A stretch of 64,000 nucleotides of DNA from Arthrobacter jiangjiafuii (GTDB lineage: Bacteria; Actinomycetota; Actinomycetes; Actinomycetales; Micrococcaceae), in contig NZ_CP076022.1 of the NCBI RefSeq assembly GCF_018622995.1, positions 124,001-188,000 of the forward strand, written 5' to 3'. Of this stretch, positions 25,086-32,762 are shown in pieces. The stretch's first letter is position 1. Each line of letters opens with the position of its first letter. Both the position numbers and the translations under genes were made by a program. The notes under the pieces were generated by a model. That model ran no database searches, was not told the DNA's origin, and saw only the letters and a list, made by a program, of their open reading frames with translations.

Positions 25086-26015
25086 TCAGGCGTGCTGGTG
25101 ACCCTCGTGCACGGCGTGGCTGGCCGGTTCGAGCTGGAAGGTGCAGTGCTCGGTGTCGAAGTGATCGCTGAGGCAGCCGGTCAACCGGTCCAGCAGGCGG
25201 TCCATCCCCTCCGAGGTGAGGTGTTCATCCTCCACCACCACGTGGGCCGAGAACACGGGAACGCCGGAGGTGATGGTCCAGATGTGGATGTCGTGCGCAT
25301 CCGAGATGCCCGGCACCCTGACGATGTGGTCGCGGATCATCTCGGTGTCCACGCCCTGCGGCGTGGCTTCCAGTAGGACGTCGATGACTTCCTTGAGCAG
25401 CGACCAGGCCCGCGGCAGGATCATCAGGGCAATGAGGATGGAAGCCCACGTGTCGGCCTGCTGGTAACCGGTGAGCATGATGACGACGGCGGAGACAATG
25501 ACTGCGGCCGAGCCGAGCAGGTCGCCCAGGACCTCAAGGTAGGCACCCCGCACATTCAGGCTTTCGCGCCGCCCGCTGTGCAGCACCAGCAGTGAGGCGA
25601 GATTCGCGAGCCCGCCGATCGCCGCCGCCCAGAGCATGACGCCGGTGTGTACCTCGGGCGCCGATCCGATTCGGCGGATGGCCTCGGTGAAGATCACTGC
25701 GGCAATGATGATCAGCAGTACGGCGTTGGCCAGCGCAGCCAGGACCTCTGCCCGCTGATAGCCGTAGGTGCGCCGCTTCGTGGGTGGCCGGGTGGCGATC
25801 CAGGCCGCAAGCAGGGCAATCGAAACCCCGGCGGCGTCGGACAGCATGTGTCCGGCGTCGGCCAGCAGGGCCAGCGATCCGGAAACCAGCGCACCGGCCA
25901 CCTGGACAAAAACCACGCTGATGGTGATCAGGAAAACGATCAGGAGTTTGCGGCGGTGCCGGCCGGTAGCGGTGCCCGAGGGCAGCCCGTGACTGTGCCC
26001 GTGATGATCTCCCAT
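25086..26015 (-). CDS. Cation diffusion facilitator (zinc/cobalt exporter)
   Basis: The 309-residue protein has six membrane helices, with the metal-binding HxxxD pairs in helix 2 (ADAGHMLSDAAG) and helix 5 (LEVLGDLLGSA). His-rich N- and C-termini (GDHHGHSHG, HAVHEGHQHA) and a cytoplasmic C-terminal domain are also present. It resembles CzcD/ZitB zinc exporters driven by protons. TAGCCT ends 6 nt before the ATG with no Shine-Dalgarno, so the gene is probably leaderless. Confidence 0.92.
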   Translation of the reverse strand: MGDHHGHSHGLPSGTATGRHRRKLLIVFLITISVVFVQVAGALVSGSLALLADAGHMLSDAAGVSIALLAAWIATRPPTKRRTYGYQRAEVLAALANAVLLIIIAAVIFTEAIRRIGSAPEVHTGVMLWAAAIGGLANLASLLVLHSGRRESLNVRGAYLEVLGDLLGSAAVIVSAVVIMLTGYQQADTWASILIALMILPRAWSLLKEVIDVLLEATPQGVDTEMIRDHIVRVPGISDAHDIHIWTITSGVPVFSAHVVVEDEHLTSEGMDRLLDRLTGCLSDHFDTEHCTFQLEPASHAVHEGHQHA

Positions 26016-26021
26016 ACCTTA

Positions 26022-26027
26022 AGGCTA
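26022..26027 (-). promoter_or_regulatory. -10 box of the leaderless CDF gene
   Basis: TAGCCT on the minus strand ends 6 nt before the ATG at 26015. Confidence 0.45.
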
Positions 26028-26396
26028 GCCCCAGCCCAGTTCATGCAGCCGCGCGTCGTCGATGCCGAAGTGGTGGGCGACCTCGTGGATGACGGTGATG
26101 CGGATTTCATCGATCAGCTCGTCACGGGAGGAGCACATGCGCATCAGTGGCCCGCGGAAAATGACAATCCGGTCCGGCAGTGAACCGGCATCCCACCAGG
26201 AATCCCGTTCCGTCAGCGGCGTTCCCTCATAGATGCCCAGCAGTTCCGTCGCCGGATCCTCGCCGGGGGCCGGCACATATTCATCCTCGATGAAGATCGC
26301 GACGTTGTTCATGGCCGCGGCCAGGTCCGCCGGGATCGAGTCGATGGCATCATCAACGGCGGTTTCGAAGTCTTCCGGAAGCATCTCTATCGGCAC
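26025..26396 (-). CDS. Small zincin-like metallopeptidase family protein
   Basis: The 123-residue protein has the zinc-protease motif HEVAHHFGI (His104, Glu105, His108) and a conserved acidic tail DDARLHELGW. It belongs to the short 'metallopeptidase family' (DUF1025/zincin_1) common in actinobacteria, whose substrates are unknown. It starts with GTG at 26396. TACAGT ends 7 nt upstream and no Shine-Dalgarno is seen, so it is probably leaderless. Its stop lies 9 nt from the next gene's start on the same strand. Confidence 0.85.
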   Translation of the reverse strand: MPIEMLPEDFETAVDDAIDSIPADLAAAMNNVAIFIEDEYVPAPGEDPATELLGIYEGTPLTERDSWWDAGSLPDRIVIFRGPLMRMCSSRDELIDEIRITVIHEVAHHFGIDDARLHELGWG

Positions 26397-26403
26397 CTAC
26401 GCC

Positions 26404-26409
26404 ACTGTA
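26404..26409 (-). promoter_or_regulatory. -10 box of the leaderless metallopeptidase gene
   Basis: TACAGT on the minus strand ends 7 nt before the GTG at 26396. Confidence 0.4.
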
Positions 26410-26425
26410 GTGCCCGCGGCTGGAA

Positions 26426-26457
26426 GTCCCTCGGTCGTCCCTCGGTCGTCCCTCGGG
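26426..26457. repeat. Short tandem repeat, 11-bp period
   Basis: GTCCCTCG occurs three times at 11-bp spacing upstream of the tRNA genes. Confidence 0.7.
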
Positions 26458-26478
26458 GGGCCATCCGGGCGGCCGATT

Positions 26479-26507
26479 TTGCTGTTTGCCCATACAGGCC
26501 CTATAGT
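26479..26507 (+). promoter_or_regulatory. Promoter of the tRNA cluster
   Basis: TTGCTG, a 17-nt spacer and TATAGT stand about 70 nt upstream of the first tRNA. Confidence 0.5.
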
Positions 26508-26575
26508 TTTATGAGTCCACCGGGCCGCAAACGAACGGAAACTTCCGCTCAGAGCGTCCTGTGTGTGTTCTAAAG

Positions 26576-26648
26576 GCCCCCATCGTCTAGCGGCCTAGGA
26601 CACCGCCCTTTCACGGCGGCGGCACGGGTTCGAATCCCGTTGGGGGTA
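26576..26648 (+). tRNA. tRNA-Glu (TTC)
   Basis: The 73 nt fold as a complete cloverleaf. The acceptor arm GCCCCCA pairs with TGGGGGT (one G-T pair). The anticodon arm is CCGCC-CTTTCAC-GGCGG with anticodon TTC, and the T arm is ACGGG-TTCGAAT-CCCGT. No CCA is encoded. Confidence 0.96.
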
Positions 26649-26708
26649 CTCAGGAGTGGTAATTCGACCGGAGAAATGCTGGTAGAGTTGACACTCGTGA
26701 AAAGTATG

Positions 26709-26782
26709 GCCCTGTAGCGCAGTTGGTTAGCGCGCCGCCCTGTCACGGCGGAGGTCGCGGGTTCGAGTCCCGTCAGGGTCGC
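26709..26782 (+). tRNA. tRNA-Asp (GTC)
   Basis: The 74-nt cloverleaf has acceptor arm GGCCCTG/CAGGGTC, anticodon arm CCGCC-CTGTCAC-GGCGG with anticodon GTC, and T loop TTCGAGT. No CCA is encoded. Confidence 0.96.
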
Positions 26783-26839
26783 TCAGATTTTCTGAAGCGA
26801 TTTGGAAGATCTCGGTGATCATCGGTAGCGATGATGCCC

Positions 26840-26915
26840 GGCTCTGTAGCTCAGTTGGTAGAGCGTTCGACTGAAAATCGAAAGGTCACCGGATCGACGC
26901 CGGTCGGAGCCACCA
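26840..26915 (+). tRNA. tRNA-Phe (GAA)
   Basis: The 76 nt include an encoded CCA. The acceptor arm GGCTCTG pairs with CGGAGCC, and the anticodon arm TTCGA-CTGAAAA-TCGAA gives anticodon GAA. The T loop reads ATCGACG, with A instead of T at position 54, which is unusual. A terminator follows. Confidence 0.95.
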
Positions 26916-26918
26916 GCT

Positions 26919-26949
26919 AAAACCCCGAACTCAATGAGTTCGGGGTTTT
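26919..26949 (+). terminator. Rho-independent terminator after the tRNA cluster
   Basis: AAAACCCCGAACTCA and its complement form a stem with a minimal loop, followed by TTTTTCTTT. Confidence 0.92.
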
Positions 26950-27033
26950 TCTTTGTCTGGCGACGTTTCCGTGCCCCGCCCTTCCCTGCAGCCGCTGGCT
27001 GCGCTTGACTGGTCCGGACGCGACTGGGAGGCA

Positions 27034-27498
27034 ATGATGGCTGTAGATGCGCACGGATCGGCGGGGGAATCCGGGTCCGAATGGGACACCGCAGCGTCCC
27101 ACCGCAGCGAGGACCTGACGGAAACCGAATGCTGGGCCCTGCTGGCCGGCAACGGCACCGGAAGGGTCGCATACGAGGACAACGGCCGGGTGCTGGTTTT
27201 CCCGGTCAACTATGTGGTCCACGAGCAGGCCGTCTATTTCCGGACCGCCCGCGAAGGTGTCCTGGGTGGTGGTCTGGATTTCCGGAACGCCTCGTTCCAG
27301 ATCGACGATCACGATTCCACCCGGATGGACGGTTGGTCGGTCCTCCTCAGCGGCCGGGCGGAGGCTGTCCAGGACCCCGGCCTGCTGAGTGCCCTCTGGG
27401 GACGGCGGATGGACGAGCCCTGGGGCGGCGGAGCGCGGGACGTGTTTATCGGCATCGAGCCCTCGGTCCTCACCGGGCGCCGGGTGGGAATGCGCTGA
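27034..27498 (+). CDS. Pyridoxamine 5'-phosphate oxidase-like flavin-binding protein
   Basis: The 154-residue split-barrel protein contains 'LTETECWALLAGNGTGRVAYEDNGRVLVFPVNYVVHEQAVYFRT', the opening of the PNPOx-like domain, and 'SVLLSGRAEAV'. Family members bind FMN or F420 and act as small oxidoreductases or haem/flavin-associated proteins; this one's substrate is unknown. The ATG at 27034 follows GGGAGG by 5-6 nt, whereas the frame stays open back to the terminator. It is followed by the alkaline-shock operon. Confidence 0.8.
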   Translation: MMAVDAHGSAGESGSEWDTAASHRSEDLTETECWALLAGNGTGRVAYEDNGRVLVFPVNYVVHEQAVYFRTAREGVLGGGLDFRNASFQIDDHDSTRMDGWSVLLSGRAEAVQDPGLLSALWGRRMDEPWGGGARDVFIGIEPSVLTGRRVGMR

Positions 27499-27570
27499 TC
27501 GGTTGAAATGCGCCGGGTATATGCCGTTCAGGGGCCATCCGGTGCCTGCACAAATAACAGGGCTGCAGGA

Positions 27571-27576
27571 TACGCT
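27571..27576 (+). promoter_or_regulatory. -10 box of the Asp23/AmaP operon
   Basis: TACGCT ends 7 nt before the ATG at 27584. There is no Shine-Dalgarno, so the first gene is probably leaderless. Confidence 0.45.
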
Positions 27577-27583
27577 GGGCAGC

Positions 27584-28183
27584 ATGGATGATGCCCAGAA
27601 TGTGAACCGTCCCGCCGCCCGGGGGGCCTCCGCTGCCGCGGCTGCGCCCGACCCGGTGACCCGTCCGGCGCAGGGGCCCACCACGCCGCAGGGGTCCGCA
27701 GGCGTCGCAGTGCCTCCTGCCCCCACGGTGCCGGCCCCGGAAACGGCTGTCCGCCCCGAGGACGTTGGCGGTAAAACGGCCATCGGTGAACAGGCAGTAG
27801 CGAAGGTTGCTGCCTTCGCCGCCCGTTCAGTGGATGGTGTTTATGCCCTGGGCAGCGGCTCCGGACGAGCACTTGGCGCCGTCCGCGATGCGGTGGGCGG
27901 CTCAAGCGCCACGCAGGGGGTCCATGTGGAGGTTGGCGAAACCGAGGTGGCCGTGGACATCACCCTGGTGGCCCTGTACGGGACGCCGCTGACCCGGATT
28001 GCCGATAACGTGCGGGCGGCGGTCTATTCGGCGGTGGAATCCCTGGTTGGGCTGCGCGTCGTCGAAGTAAACGTGGACGTGAACGATGTGCACATTCCCG
28101 GCGCAACCGAAGGCCGGCCCGAGAAGGAACGCACCGGGGCCTCCCCGGCTCCGGAAAGCGGCACCGGAACCCAAGCGGTATAA
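27584..28183 (+). CDS. Asp23/Gls24 family envelope stress protein
   Basis: The 199-residue protein has a disordered Pro/Ala-rich N-terminal extension (about residues 5-60). The Gls24 domain follows: 'IGEQAVAKVAAFAARSVDGVYALG', a Gly-rich 'RALGAVRDAVGGSS', 'GVHVEVGETEVAVDITLVALYG' and 'VVEVNVDVNDVHI'. Asp23 of Staphylococcus is a membrane-anchored alkaline-shock protein recruited by AmaP, and amaP is the last gene of this operon. The N-terminal extension is longer than in firmicute relatives. Confidence 0.88.
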   Translation: MDDAQNVNRPAARGASAAAAAPDPVTRPAQGPTTPQGSAGVAVPPAPTVPAPETAVRPEDVGGKTAIGEQAVAKVAAFAARSVDGVYALGSGSGRALGAVRDAVGGSSATQGVHVEVGETEVAVDITLVALYGTPLTRIADNVRAAVYSAVESLVGLRVVEVNVDVNDVHIPGATEGRPEKERTGASPAPESGTGTQAV

Positions 28184-28222
28184 GGTCGAAAGAGTCAGGA
28201 ATCACCGTAAAAGGCAGGGACA

Positions 28223-28414
28223 ATGAAACCAACCGTTACCGGCATGGCAATCGGGGCCGTCCTGGCCTTCACCGCCCTGCTTTTCGATTTCTGGGGATTC
28301 CTGTTGATGGCGCTCTTCATCGCTGTGGGAGCCCTGTGTGGCCGCGCCGCGGAGGGCAAGGTCGACTTCCGCACCGTCCGTGACGCACTTTCCGGACGCC
28401 GTTCATCCTCGTGA
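28223..28414 (+). CDS. DUF2273-type small membrane protein
   Basis: The 63 residues hold two hydrophobic helices (MAIGAVLAFTALLFDFWGFLLMALFIAVGALCGRAAEG), typical of DUF2273 proteins encoded beside Asp23/AmaP. It starts after GGCAGGGACA and ends overlapping the next gene by 4 nt (GTGA). Confidence 0.8.
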   Translation: MKPTVTGMAIGAVLAFTALLFDFWGFLLMALFIAVGALCGRAAEGKVDFRTVRDALSGRRSSS

Positions 28415-28803
28415 GCGCCTCAGCCCTGCCTGCTGCCCTGCCCGGCAGCAAGCCCGGCCTGGCCGGGCACACCAGGATCAGCACCCAGGCGCTGACCTCC
28501 ACGGCCAAGGCAGCAGCCGCAGAGTTTTTCCGCGTACCGCCCGCACAGGTCCGGGTGAGCTGGTCCGATGACCAGGGCATGCTGGCCCTGTCCCTCGCCC
28601 TGCCGGTCAGCATCCCCCCGCTTCAGCGCATTGCAGCGGACCCGGATCTCGTTGCCCGCACCGGAGGCTCGGCCTGGGACCGCGCGCACGCCGCCAAGCC
28701 CGTGCTCAGGGACACGGTGACGGCGCTGACCGGATCCGTGGTCTCCCGAGTGGATATCCGCATCACCGGTGTCCGCGTCGAGGAGGGAAGCCGGGTCCGA
28801 TGA
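28411..28803 (+). CDS. Gls24-operon protein, Asp23-like
   Basis: The 130 residues contain 'TRISTQALTSTAKAAAAEFFRVPPAQVRVSWSDDQGMLALSLALPV' and 'VVSRVDIRITGVRVEEG', whose strand pattern resembles a divergent Asp23 domain. The sequence similarity is weak and no catalytic motif is seen. It is translationally coupled on both sides (GTGA with the gene before, ATGA with the one after). Confidence 0.65.
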   Translation: MSASALPAALPGSKPGLAGHTRISTQALTSTAKAAAAEFFRVPPAQVRVSWSDDQGMLALSLALPVSIPPLQRIAADPDLVARTGGSAWDRAHAAKPVLRDTVTALTGSVVSRVDIRITGVRVEEGSRVR

Positions 28804-29384
28804 GTACCAATGACGTTTTGACCCGGCGGATCGTGCGCCGCGAGACCCATGCCAGCCGCACCGTTGCCGCCATGGCCGCCGCCTTCCTGGGCATCCTGTT
28901 CTGCCTCTATGTCCTGCTCGAAGCCACCCTGCAGGCCCTGGGTCAGGACGCCTGGCTCACCGATCCGGGCGCCCTCGGCGCCTGGCTCGCCGGCCTGCCC
29001 GCCGGGGCGGACTCCGCGGTGCTGGGCCTGAGCGGACTGCTGATCCTGGTGGCGGGACTGGCGTTCTTCCTGCTGGCCGTGCTGCCGGGCCGCCGCGCAC
29101 GGTACGCGCTGCCCAACCCGCGGGCCGCCGTCGTCGTCGATGCGGAGGTGCTGGCCTCGTCGCTGGCCCGCCGCGCGCGGCTGACCGCCGGCGTCACGCC
29201 CGAGCAGGTGCTGGTCACCGTGGGCCGCGGGCGCGTGGACGTACGGATCCGCCCCACCTCCGGCGTGCCGGTGAACGGTGAAACCGTGCGGCAGGCCGTG
29301 GCGGAGGAACTGCAGCTGACCGGGTTGCAGCCGCAGCCGGAGGTCCGCGTGCAGGTCTCCACGCTCGGGGTGATCGGCCAGTGA
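28800..29384 (+). CDS. DUF6286-type membrane protein
   Basis: The 194 residues have two membrane helices (about 22-45 and 76-99) followed by a soluble alpha/beta domain with 'RAAVVVDAEVLASSLARRARLTAGVTPEQVLVTVGRGRVDVRIRPTSGVPV'. It matches the DUF6286 proteins of actinobacterial Gls24 operons; function is unknown. The ATG overlaps the preceding stop and the GTG of amaP overlaps its own stop. Confidence 0.7.
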   Translation: MSTNDVLTRRIVRRETHASRTVAAMAAAFLGILFCLYVLLEATLQALGQDAWLTDPGALGAWLAGLPAGADSAVLGLSGLLILVAGLAFFLLAVLPGRRARYALPNPRAAVVVDAEVLASSLARRARLTAGVTPEQVLVTVGRGRVDVRIRPTSGVPVNGETVRQAVAEELQLTGLQPQPEVRVQVSTLGVIGQ

Positions 29385-29989
29385 ACAGGACCCCGCGCAC
29401 CCTGAACCGCATTTTGCTGGGACTGCTGGGCCTGGTTCTCGCCGGCGTTGGCGGCGGGCTGCTGTGGATCAGCCTCGATCCCCGGGCCGCCCGCACCTGG
29501 CAGGAGTTCGCACCGAAGGCCCAGGAGGACTTGCAGGACCTGGGCGGACAGACCCAGCTGTCCGGCCAAAGCTGGATCTGGATGGTGCTATCGCTGGCCA
29601 TGATCGTGGCGATCGTGCTGCTGATCCTGTGGGCTGCAGCCCAAGGCCGCGGCCGCACCGGCACCTTGGTTTCGGAGTACGACGACGACGGCGGAGTTCC
29701 GGGCAGGGTGGCAGTCAGCAGCGCCATGGCGGAACAGGCGCTGCGCTCGGCCCTGCAGGAAGACCCCAACGTTTCCTCGGCGGCAGTGAGCACCTATGAC
29801 GTGCGCGGAGGCCCGGCCCTGCGGGTACGGATCCAGCCGCGGCAGGGCGCCGCCCCGCAGGTCATCGCGGCCGACGCCACAGCACTGGTGGAGGCCCTCG
29901 ACGCCGCGCTGGGACGGAAAACGCCGGTGCTGATCAGCATTGATGCCGGCCGGAAACTGCGCTTCAGCCGCGAGGACCGGGTCCGCTAG
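29381..29989 (+). CDS. amaP: AmaP-like alkaline shock membrane anchor
   Basis: The 202 residues have two hydrophobic helices (about 9-29 and 66-88) separated by a short extracytoplasmic loop. A cytoplasmic alpha/beta domain follows, with 'VAVSSAMAEQALRSALQEDPNVSSAAVSTYDVRGGPALRVRIQPRQGA'. This is the AmaP layout, which anchors Asp23 at the membrane in Staphylococcus. It is the last gene of the operon. The GTG start overlaps the previous stop. Confidence 0.75.
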   Translation: MNRTPRTLNRILLGLLGLVLAGVGGGLLWISLDPRAARTWQEFAPKAQEDLQDLGGQTQLSGQSWIWMVLSLAMIVAIVLLILWAAAQGRGRTGTLVSEYDDDGGVPGRVAVSSAMAEQALRSALQEDPNVSSAAVSTYDVRGGPALRVRIQPRQGAAPQVIAADATALVEALDAALGRKTPVLISIDAGRKLRFSREDRVR

Positions 29990-30021
29990 CCTCGGCCGGG
30001 ATCCGCTAGCCTCGGCCGGGA
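29982..30021. repeat. 20-bp tandem duplication at the amaP stop codon
   Basis: TCCGCTAGCCTCGGCCGGGA occurs twice head to tail, and the first copy contains the amaP TAG. A partial third copy follows. Confidence 0.95.
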
Positions 30022-30071
30022 TCCGCCGGCCGGTGCGCGCTGCCGATCCGCCGGCCAGTGTGCGGCAGGCG

Positions 30072-30926
30072 TCAGCTGGCGCGGGCGAGCTGCCGGATCG
30101 GAATCCAGCGGTTGGCCAGCCGCCGGTAGGAGGCCGCGGCGCCGGTCATGTCACCCTCGGCCAGGGACTCGATGCCCAGCCGCACATCGGACGGGGAATC
30201 GTCGGGAAAGACCAGATCCGCTACCGGGCCATAGTCCAGTTCCAGCACGGCGTCCTCGGAGAAGATCTCCAGCCAGGTGGTGAGCTCAGCCAGCTCGTCC
30301 AGCAGGTCCAGCTCGGGAGCGGCCAGGGCCAGCGCCGCCGTTGCCCGCCGGGCCCGGTCGATGCACTGATTGACCGGCGCAGCGAGCCTGACGGTCTGGA
30401 CCCGGCCATCGTCCTCCACTACCTCGGCATGGTCTTCCTCATGCAGCAGCACAAACCAGCCGAAGGGCACGCCCCACGTCGCGCTGCGGGTGTGCAGCCG
30501 GGCGAGCGAATCGGCGAAGGAATCGGGGTCGATCCGGGCTGCATGCGCCTCCCGTGCCACCTCCGGCACCAGCACGTCCACCAGGGGTCCGCGGATGCTC
30601 TCACCCAGGGACTCCGCGGCAAGCGAAGCCCGGACGGCCAGCTGGTTGGGGCAGTACAGGCGGCGGGTGCTGCCCTCATGGTCGGGATAGTGCAGCACCC
30701 GCACCAGGTCCGTTGACCCGTGCGGGAAGGGATCGGAGACCGCACGGACCAGCCGCCGCACGGCGTCGCTGCGCTCCTGGACCTCGGTTTCGTGGCGCCC
30801 GCGGGTCCGCTGCTCCATGATCGCCAGCTGCTGGTCGTCGTCGAACACGTCCAGCGGTTCGTAGACGCGGAGGTGCGACACGTAGGGGAACGTGCGGTAC
30901 AGGGAGCGCTGGGGGCGCGTGCTCAC
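30072..30926 (-). CDS. Conserved protein of unknown function
   Basis: The 284-residue, acidic, probably cytoplasmic protein begins MSTRPQRSLYRTFPYVSHLRVYEPLDVF. It has helical stretches such as 'QAIMEQRTRGRHETEVQERSDAVRRL' and 'RATAALALAAPELDLLDELAELTTWLEIF', and no membrane segment or catalytic motif. It starts 2 nt after the xthA stop codon, so it is co-transcribed with that gene, but a DNA-repair role would be only guilt by association. Confidence 0.7.
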   Translation of the reverse strand: MSTRPQRSLYRTFPYVSHLRVYEPLDVFDDDQQLAIMEQRTRGRHETEVQERSDAVRRLVRAVSDPFPHGSTDLVRVLHYPDHEGSTRRLYCPNQLAVRASLAAESLGESIRGPLVDVLVPEVAREAHAARIDPDSFADSLARLHTRSATWGVPFGWFVLLHEEDHAEVVEDDGRVQTVRLAAPVNQCIDRARRATAALALAAPELDLLDELAELTTWLEIFSEDAVLELDYGPVADLVFPDDSPSDVRLGIESLAEGDMTGAAASYRRLANRWIPIRQLARAS

Positions 30927-30928
30927 GG

Positions 30929-31732
30929 TCAGGCCAGTTCCACAATGACGGGGGCGTGGTCGGATGCGCCCTTGCCCTTGCGCTCTTCGCGGTCAATGGA
31001 AGCGCCGGTAACGCGGGCGGCCAGTGCGGGCGAACCCAGGACGAAGTCGATGCGCATGCCTTCCTTCTTCGGGAACCGCAGCTGCGTGTAGTCCCAGTAA
31101 GTGTAGACACCGGGGCCGGGCGTGTAGGGGCGGGTGACGTCGGCAAATCCGGCGTCCAGGAAGGCGCGGAACGCCTGCCGCTCGGGTTCGCTGACGTGCG
31201 TGTGGTTCTCCCGGCGGAACAGCTCGATGTCCCAGACATCGTCATCCTGCGGGGCGATGTTCCAGTCGCCCATCAGGGCCAGCTGCAGCTCCGGGTTTTC
31301 CTTCACCCAGCCTGCGGCCTGGTCCTTGAGCGTGTCCAGCCACTGCAGCTTGTACGGCATGTGGGGATCATCCAGCGACCGGCCATTGGGGACGTACAGG
31401 CTCCACACCCGCACACCGTTGCAGGTGGCGCCGATGGCGCGGGCCTCCGAGGCGACGGTGGCCTCGGTCTTCCCGAACGTGGGCTGGTTCGGGAAGGTAC
31501 GCTCGACGTCGTCAAGCCCCACCCGGGAGGCGATGGCGACGCCGTTCCACTGGTTCACGCCGAAATGCGCCACCTCGTAACCGTTGTTTTCAAACAGCTC
31601 CCACGGGAAATTCTCGTCCTTGGCCTTCGTTTCCTGAATGGCCAGGACGTCGACGTCGGAGCGCCGCAGCCAGGCTTCGACGCGGTCGGCACGGGCACGG
31701 ATGGAGTTTACGTTCCAGGTAGCAATCTTCAC
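30929..31732 (-). CDS. xthA: Exodeoxyribonuclease III
   Basis: This AP endonuclease/3' exonuclease of base-excision repair has 267 residues. Motifs in order are MKIATWNVNSIRAR, LAIQETKAKD (metal-binding Glu), WSLYVPNG, LALMGDWNIAP, MRIDFVLGSP and GKGASDHAPVIVEL (catalytic Asp-His). The start is GTG at 31732. TAACGT ends 7 nt before it and no Shine-Dalgarno is seen, so it is probably leaderless. Confidence 0.95.
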   Translation of the reverse strand: MKIATWNVNSIRARADRVEAWLRRSDVDVLAIQETKAKDENFPWELFENNGYEVAHFGVNQWNGVAIASRVGLDDVERTFPNQPTFGKTEATVASEARAIGATCNGVRVWSLYVPNGRSLDDPHMPYKLQWLDTLKDQAAGWVKENPELQLALMGDWNIAPQDDDVWDIELFRRENHTHVSEPERQAFRAFLDAGFADVTRPYTPGPGVYTYWDYTQLRFPKKEGMRIDFVLGSPALAARVTGASIDREERKGKGASDHAPVIVELA

Positions 31733-31739
31733 CCTTGCT

Positions 31740-31745
31740 ACGTTA
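31740..31745 (-). promoter_or_regulatory. -10 box of leaderless xthA
   Basis: TAACGT on the minus strand ends 7 nt before the GTG at 31732. Confidence 0.4.
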
Positions 31746-31774
31746 CCGAATCCGCTGCCGGATCAGGGCATGCC

Positions 31775-32599
31775 TCAGGGCTTCCACCACGTATCCAGCA
31801 CGCTGACCGGGACCGTGCGCTTGTGCCGCGTCATCAGGAACCGGCGTTCGATCTTCTCTGCCGCGTCCACGGGTACGTCCCGGCCCTCAAGGTAATCGTC
31901 GATCGTGTCGTAGCCGATCCCCAGCTCCGTCTCGTCGGTCTGGCCCGGGGCATCGTCCAGCAGGTCAGCGGTGGGAGCCTTGCTGATCAGCCCCGCCGGG
32001 GCACCCAGCTCAGCAAGCAGCTGCCGGTTCTGCCGCTTGTCCAAACCGAACAGCGGCAGGATATCCGCGCCGCCGTCGCCGAACTTGGTGAAAAACCCGG
32101 TGACTGACTCGGCGCCGTGGTCGGTGCCGATGACCAGCAGGTTGTGCTGGCCTGCCACCGCATACTGTGCGGTCATGCGGACCCGGGCCTTGATGTTGCC
32201 CTTGTTGAAATCGGTGATGCTCTCGCCCGTCATCTTCACGTATTCGTCTTCGAACCCGTCCACGGCCGGCTGCACGTTGTAGACCAGGGACTCGGACGGC
32301 GCGATGAAGTCCAGTGCCGCCTGGGCGTCCTCTTCGTCATGCTGGACCTTGTAGGGCAGGCGCAGGGCGATGAACCGCGCGTCGGTGCCTTCGGCCTTCA
32401 GCTCGTCAACGGCCAGCTGGGCAAGCTTGCCCGCCAGGGTGGAGTCAACGCCCCCGCTGATCCCCAGCACAAAGCCGTTGGTGTGGGAGGCAGCGGCGTA
32501 GGCCTTGAGGAAATCGACCCGGCGGCGGATTTCTTCGCCGGCGTTGATTTCGGGCTGCACGCCCATTTCCGCGATGATTTCAGCTTGTAGTTGGCGCAT
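31775..32599 (-). CDS. nadE: NH3-dependent NAD+ synthetase
   Basis: The enzyme amidates nicotinic acid adenine dinucleotide to NAD+ using ammonia. At 274 residues it matches the short ammonia-dependent form (no glutaminase domain). The ATP-pyrophosphatase loop is [16 protein letters not shown]. '[23 protein letters not shown]' and '[14 protein letters not shown]' at the C-terminus are conserved. The ATG at 32599 has GGTGGAG 3 nt upstream. Confidence 0.96.
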   Translation of the reverse strand: MRQLQAEIIAEMGVQPEINAGEEIRRRVDFLKAYAAASHTNGFVLGISGGVDSTLAGKLAQLAVDELKAEGTDARFIALRLPYKVQHDEEDAQAALDFIAPSESLVYNVQPAVDGFEDEYVKMTGESITDFNKGNIKARVRMTAQYAVAGQHNLLVIGTDHGAESVTGFFTKFGDGGADILPLFGLDKRQNRQLLAELGAPAGLISKAPTADLLDDAPGQTDETELGIGYDTIDDYLEGRDVPVDAAEKIERRFLMTRHKRTVPVSVLDTWWKP

Positions 32600-32750
32600 G
32601 TGCTCCACCCTATATCCGTGTGCCGCACAGTGCCCGGAAAAGGGCCACCGGTTTCGCGGCTGCTGCCCGTCCCGGCAGCCCGTGTATTCACGCTTCGCCA
32701 CATAGGAGGGCGAAACAGGCGGCAAGGACTGCCGGGCCGCGACCCGTCGC

Positions 32751-32756
32751 TAGGAT
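32751..32756 (+). promoter_or_regulatory. -10 box of leaderless pyrE
   Basis: TAGGAT ends 6 nt before the ATG at 32763, and no Shine-Dalgarno is present. Confidence 0.5.
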
Positions 32757-32762
32757 TGAGCC

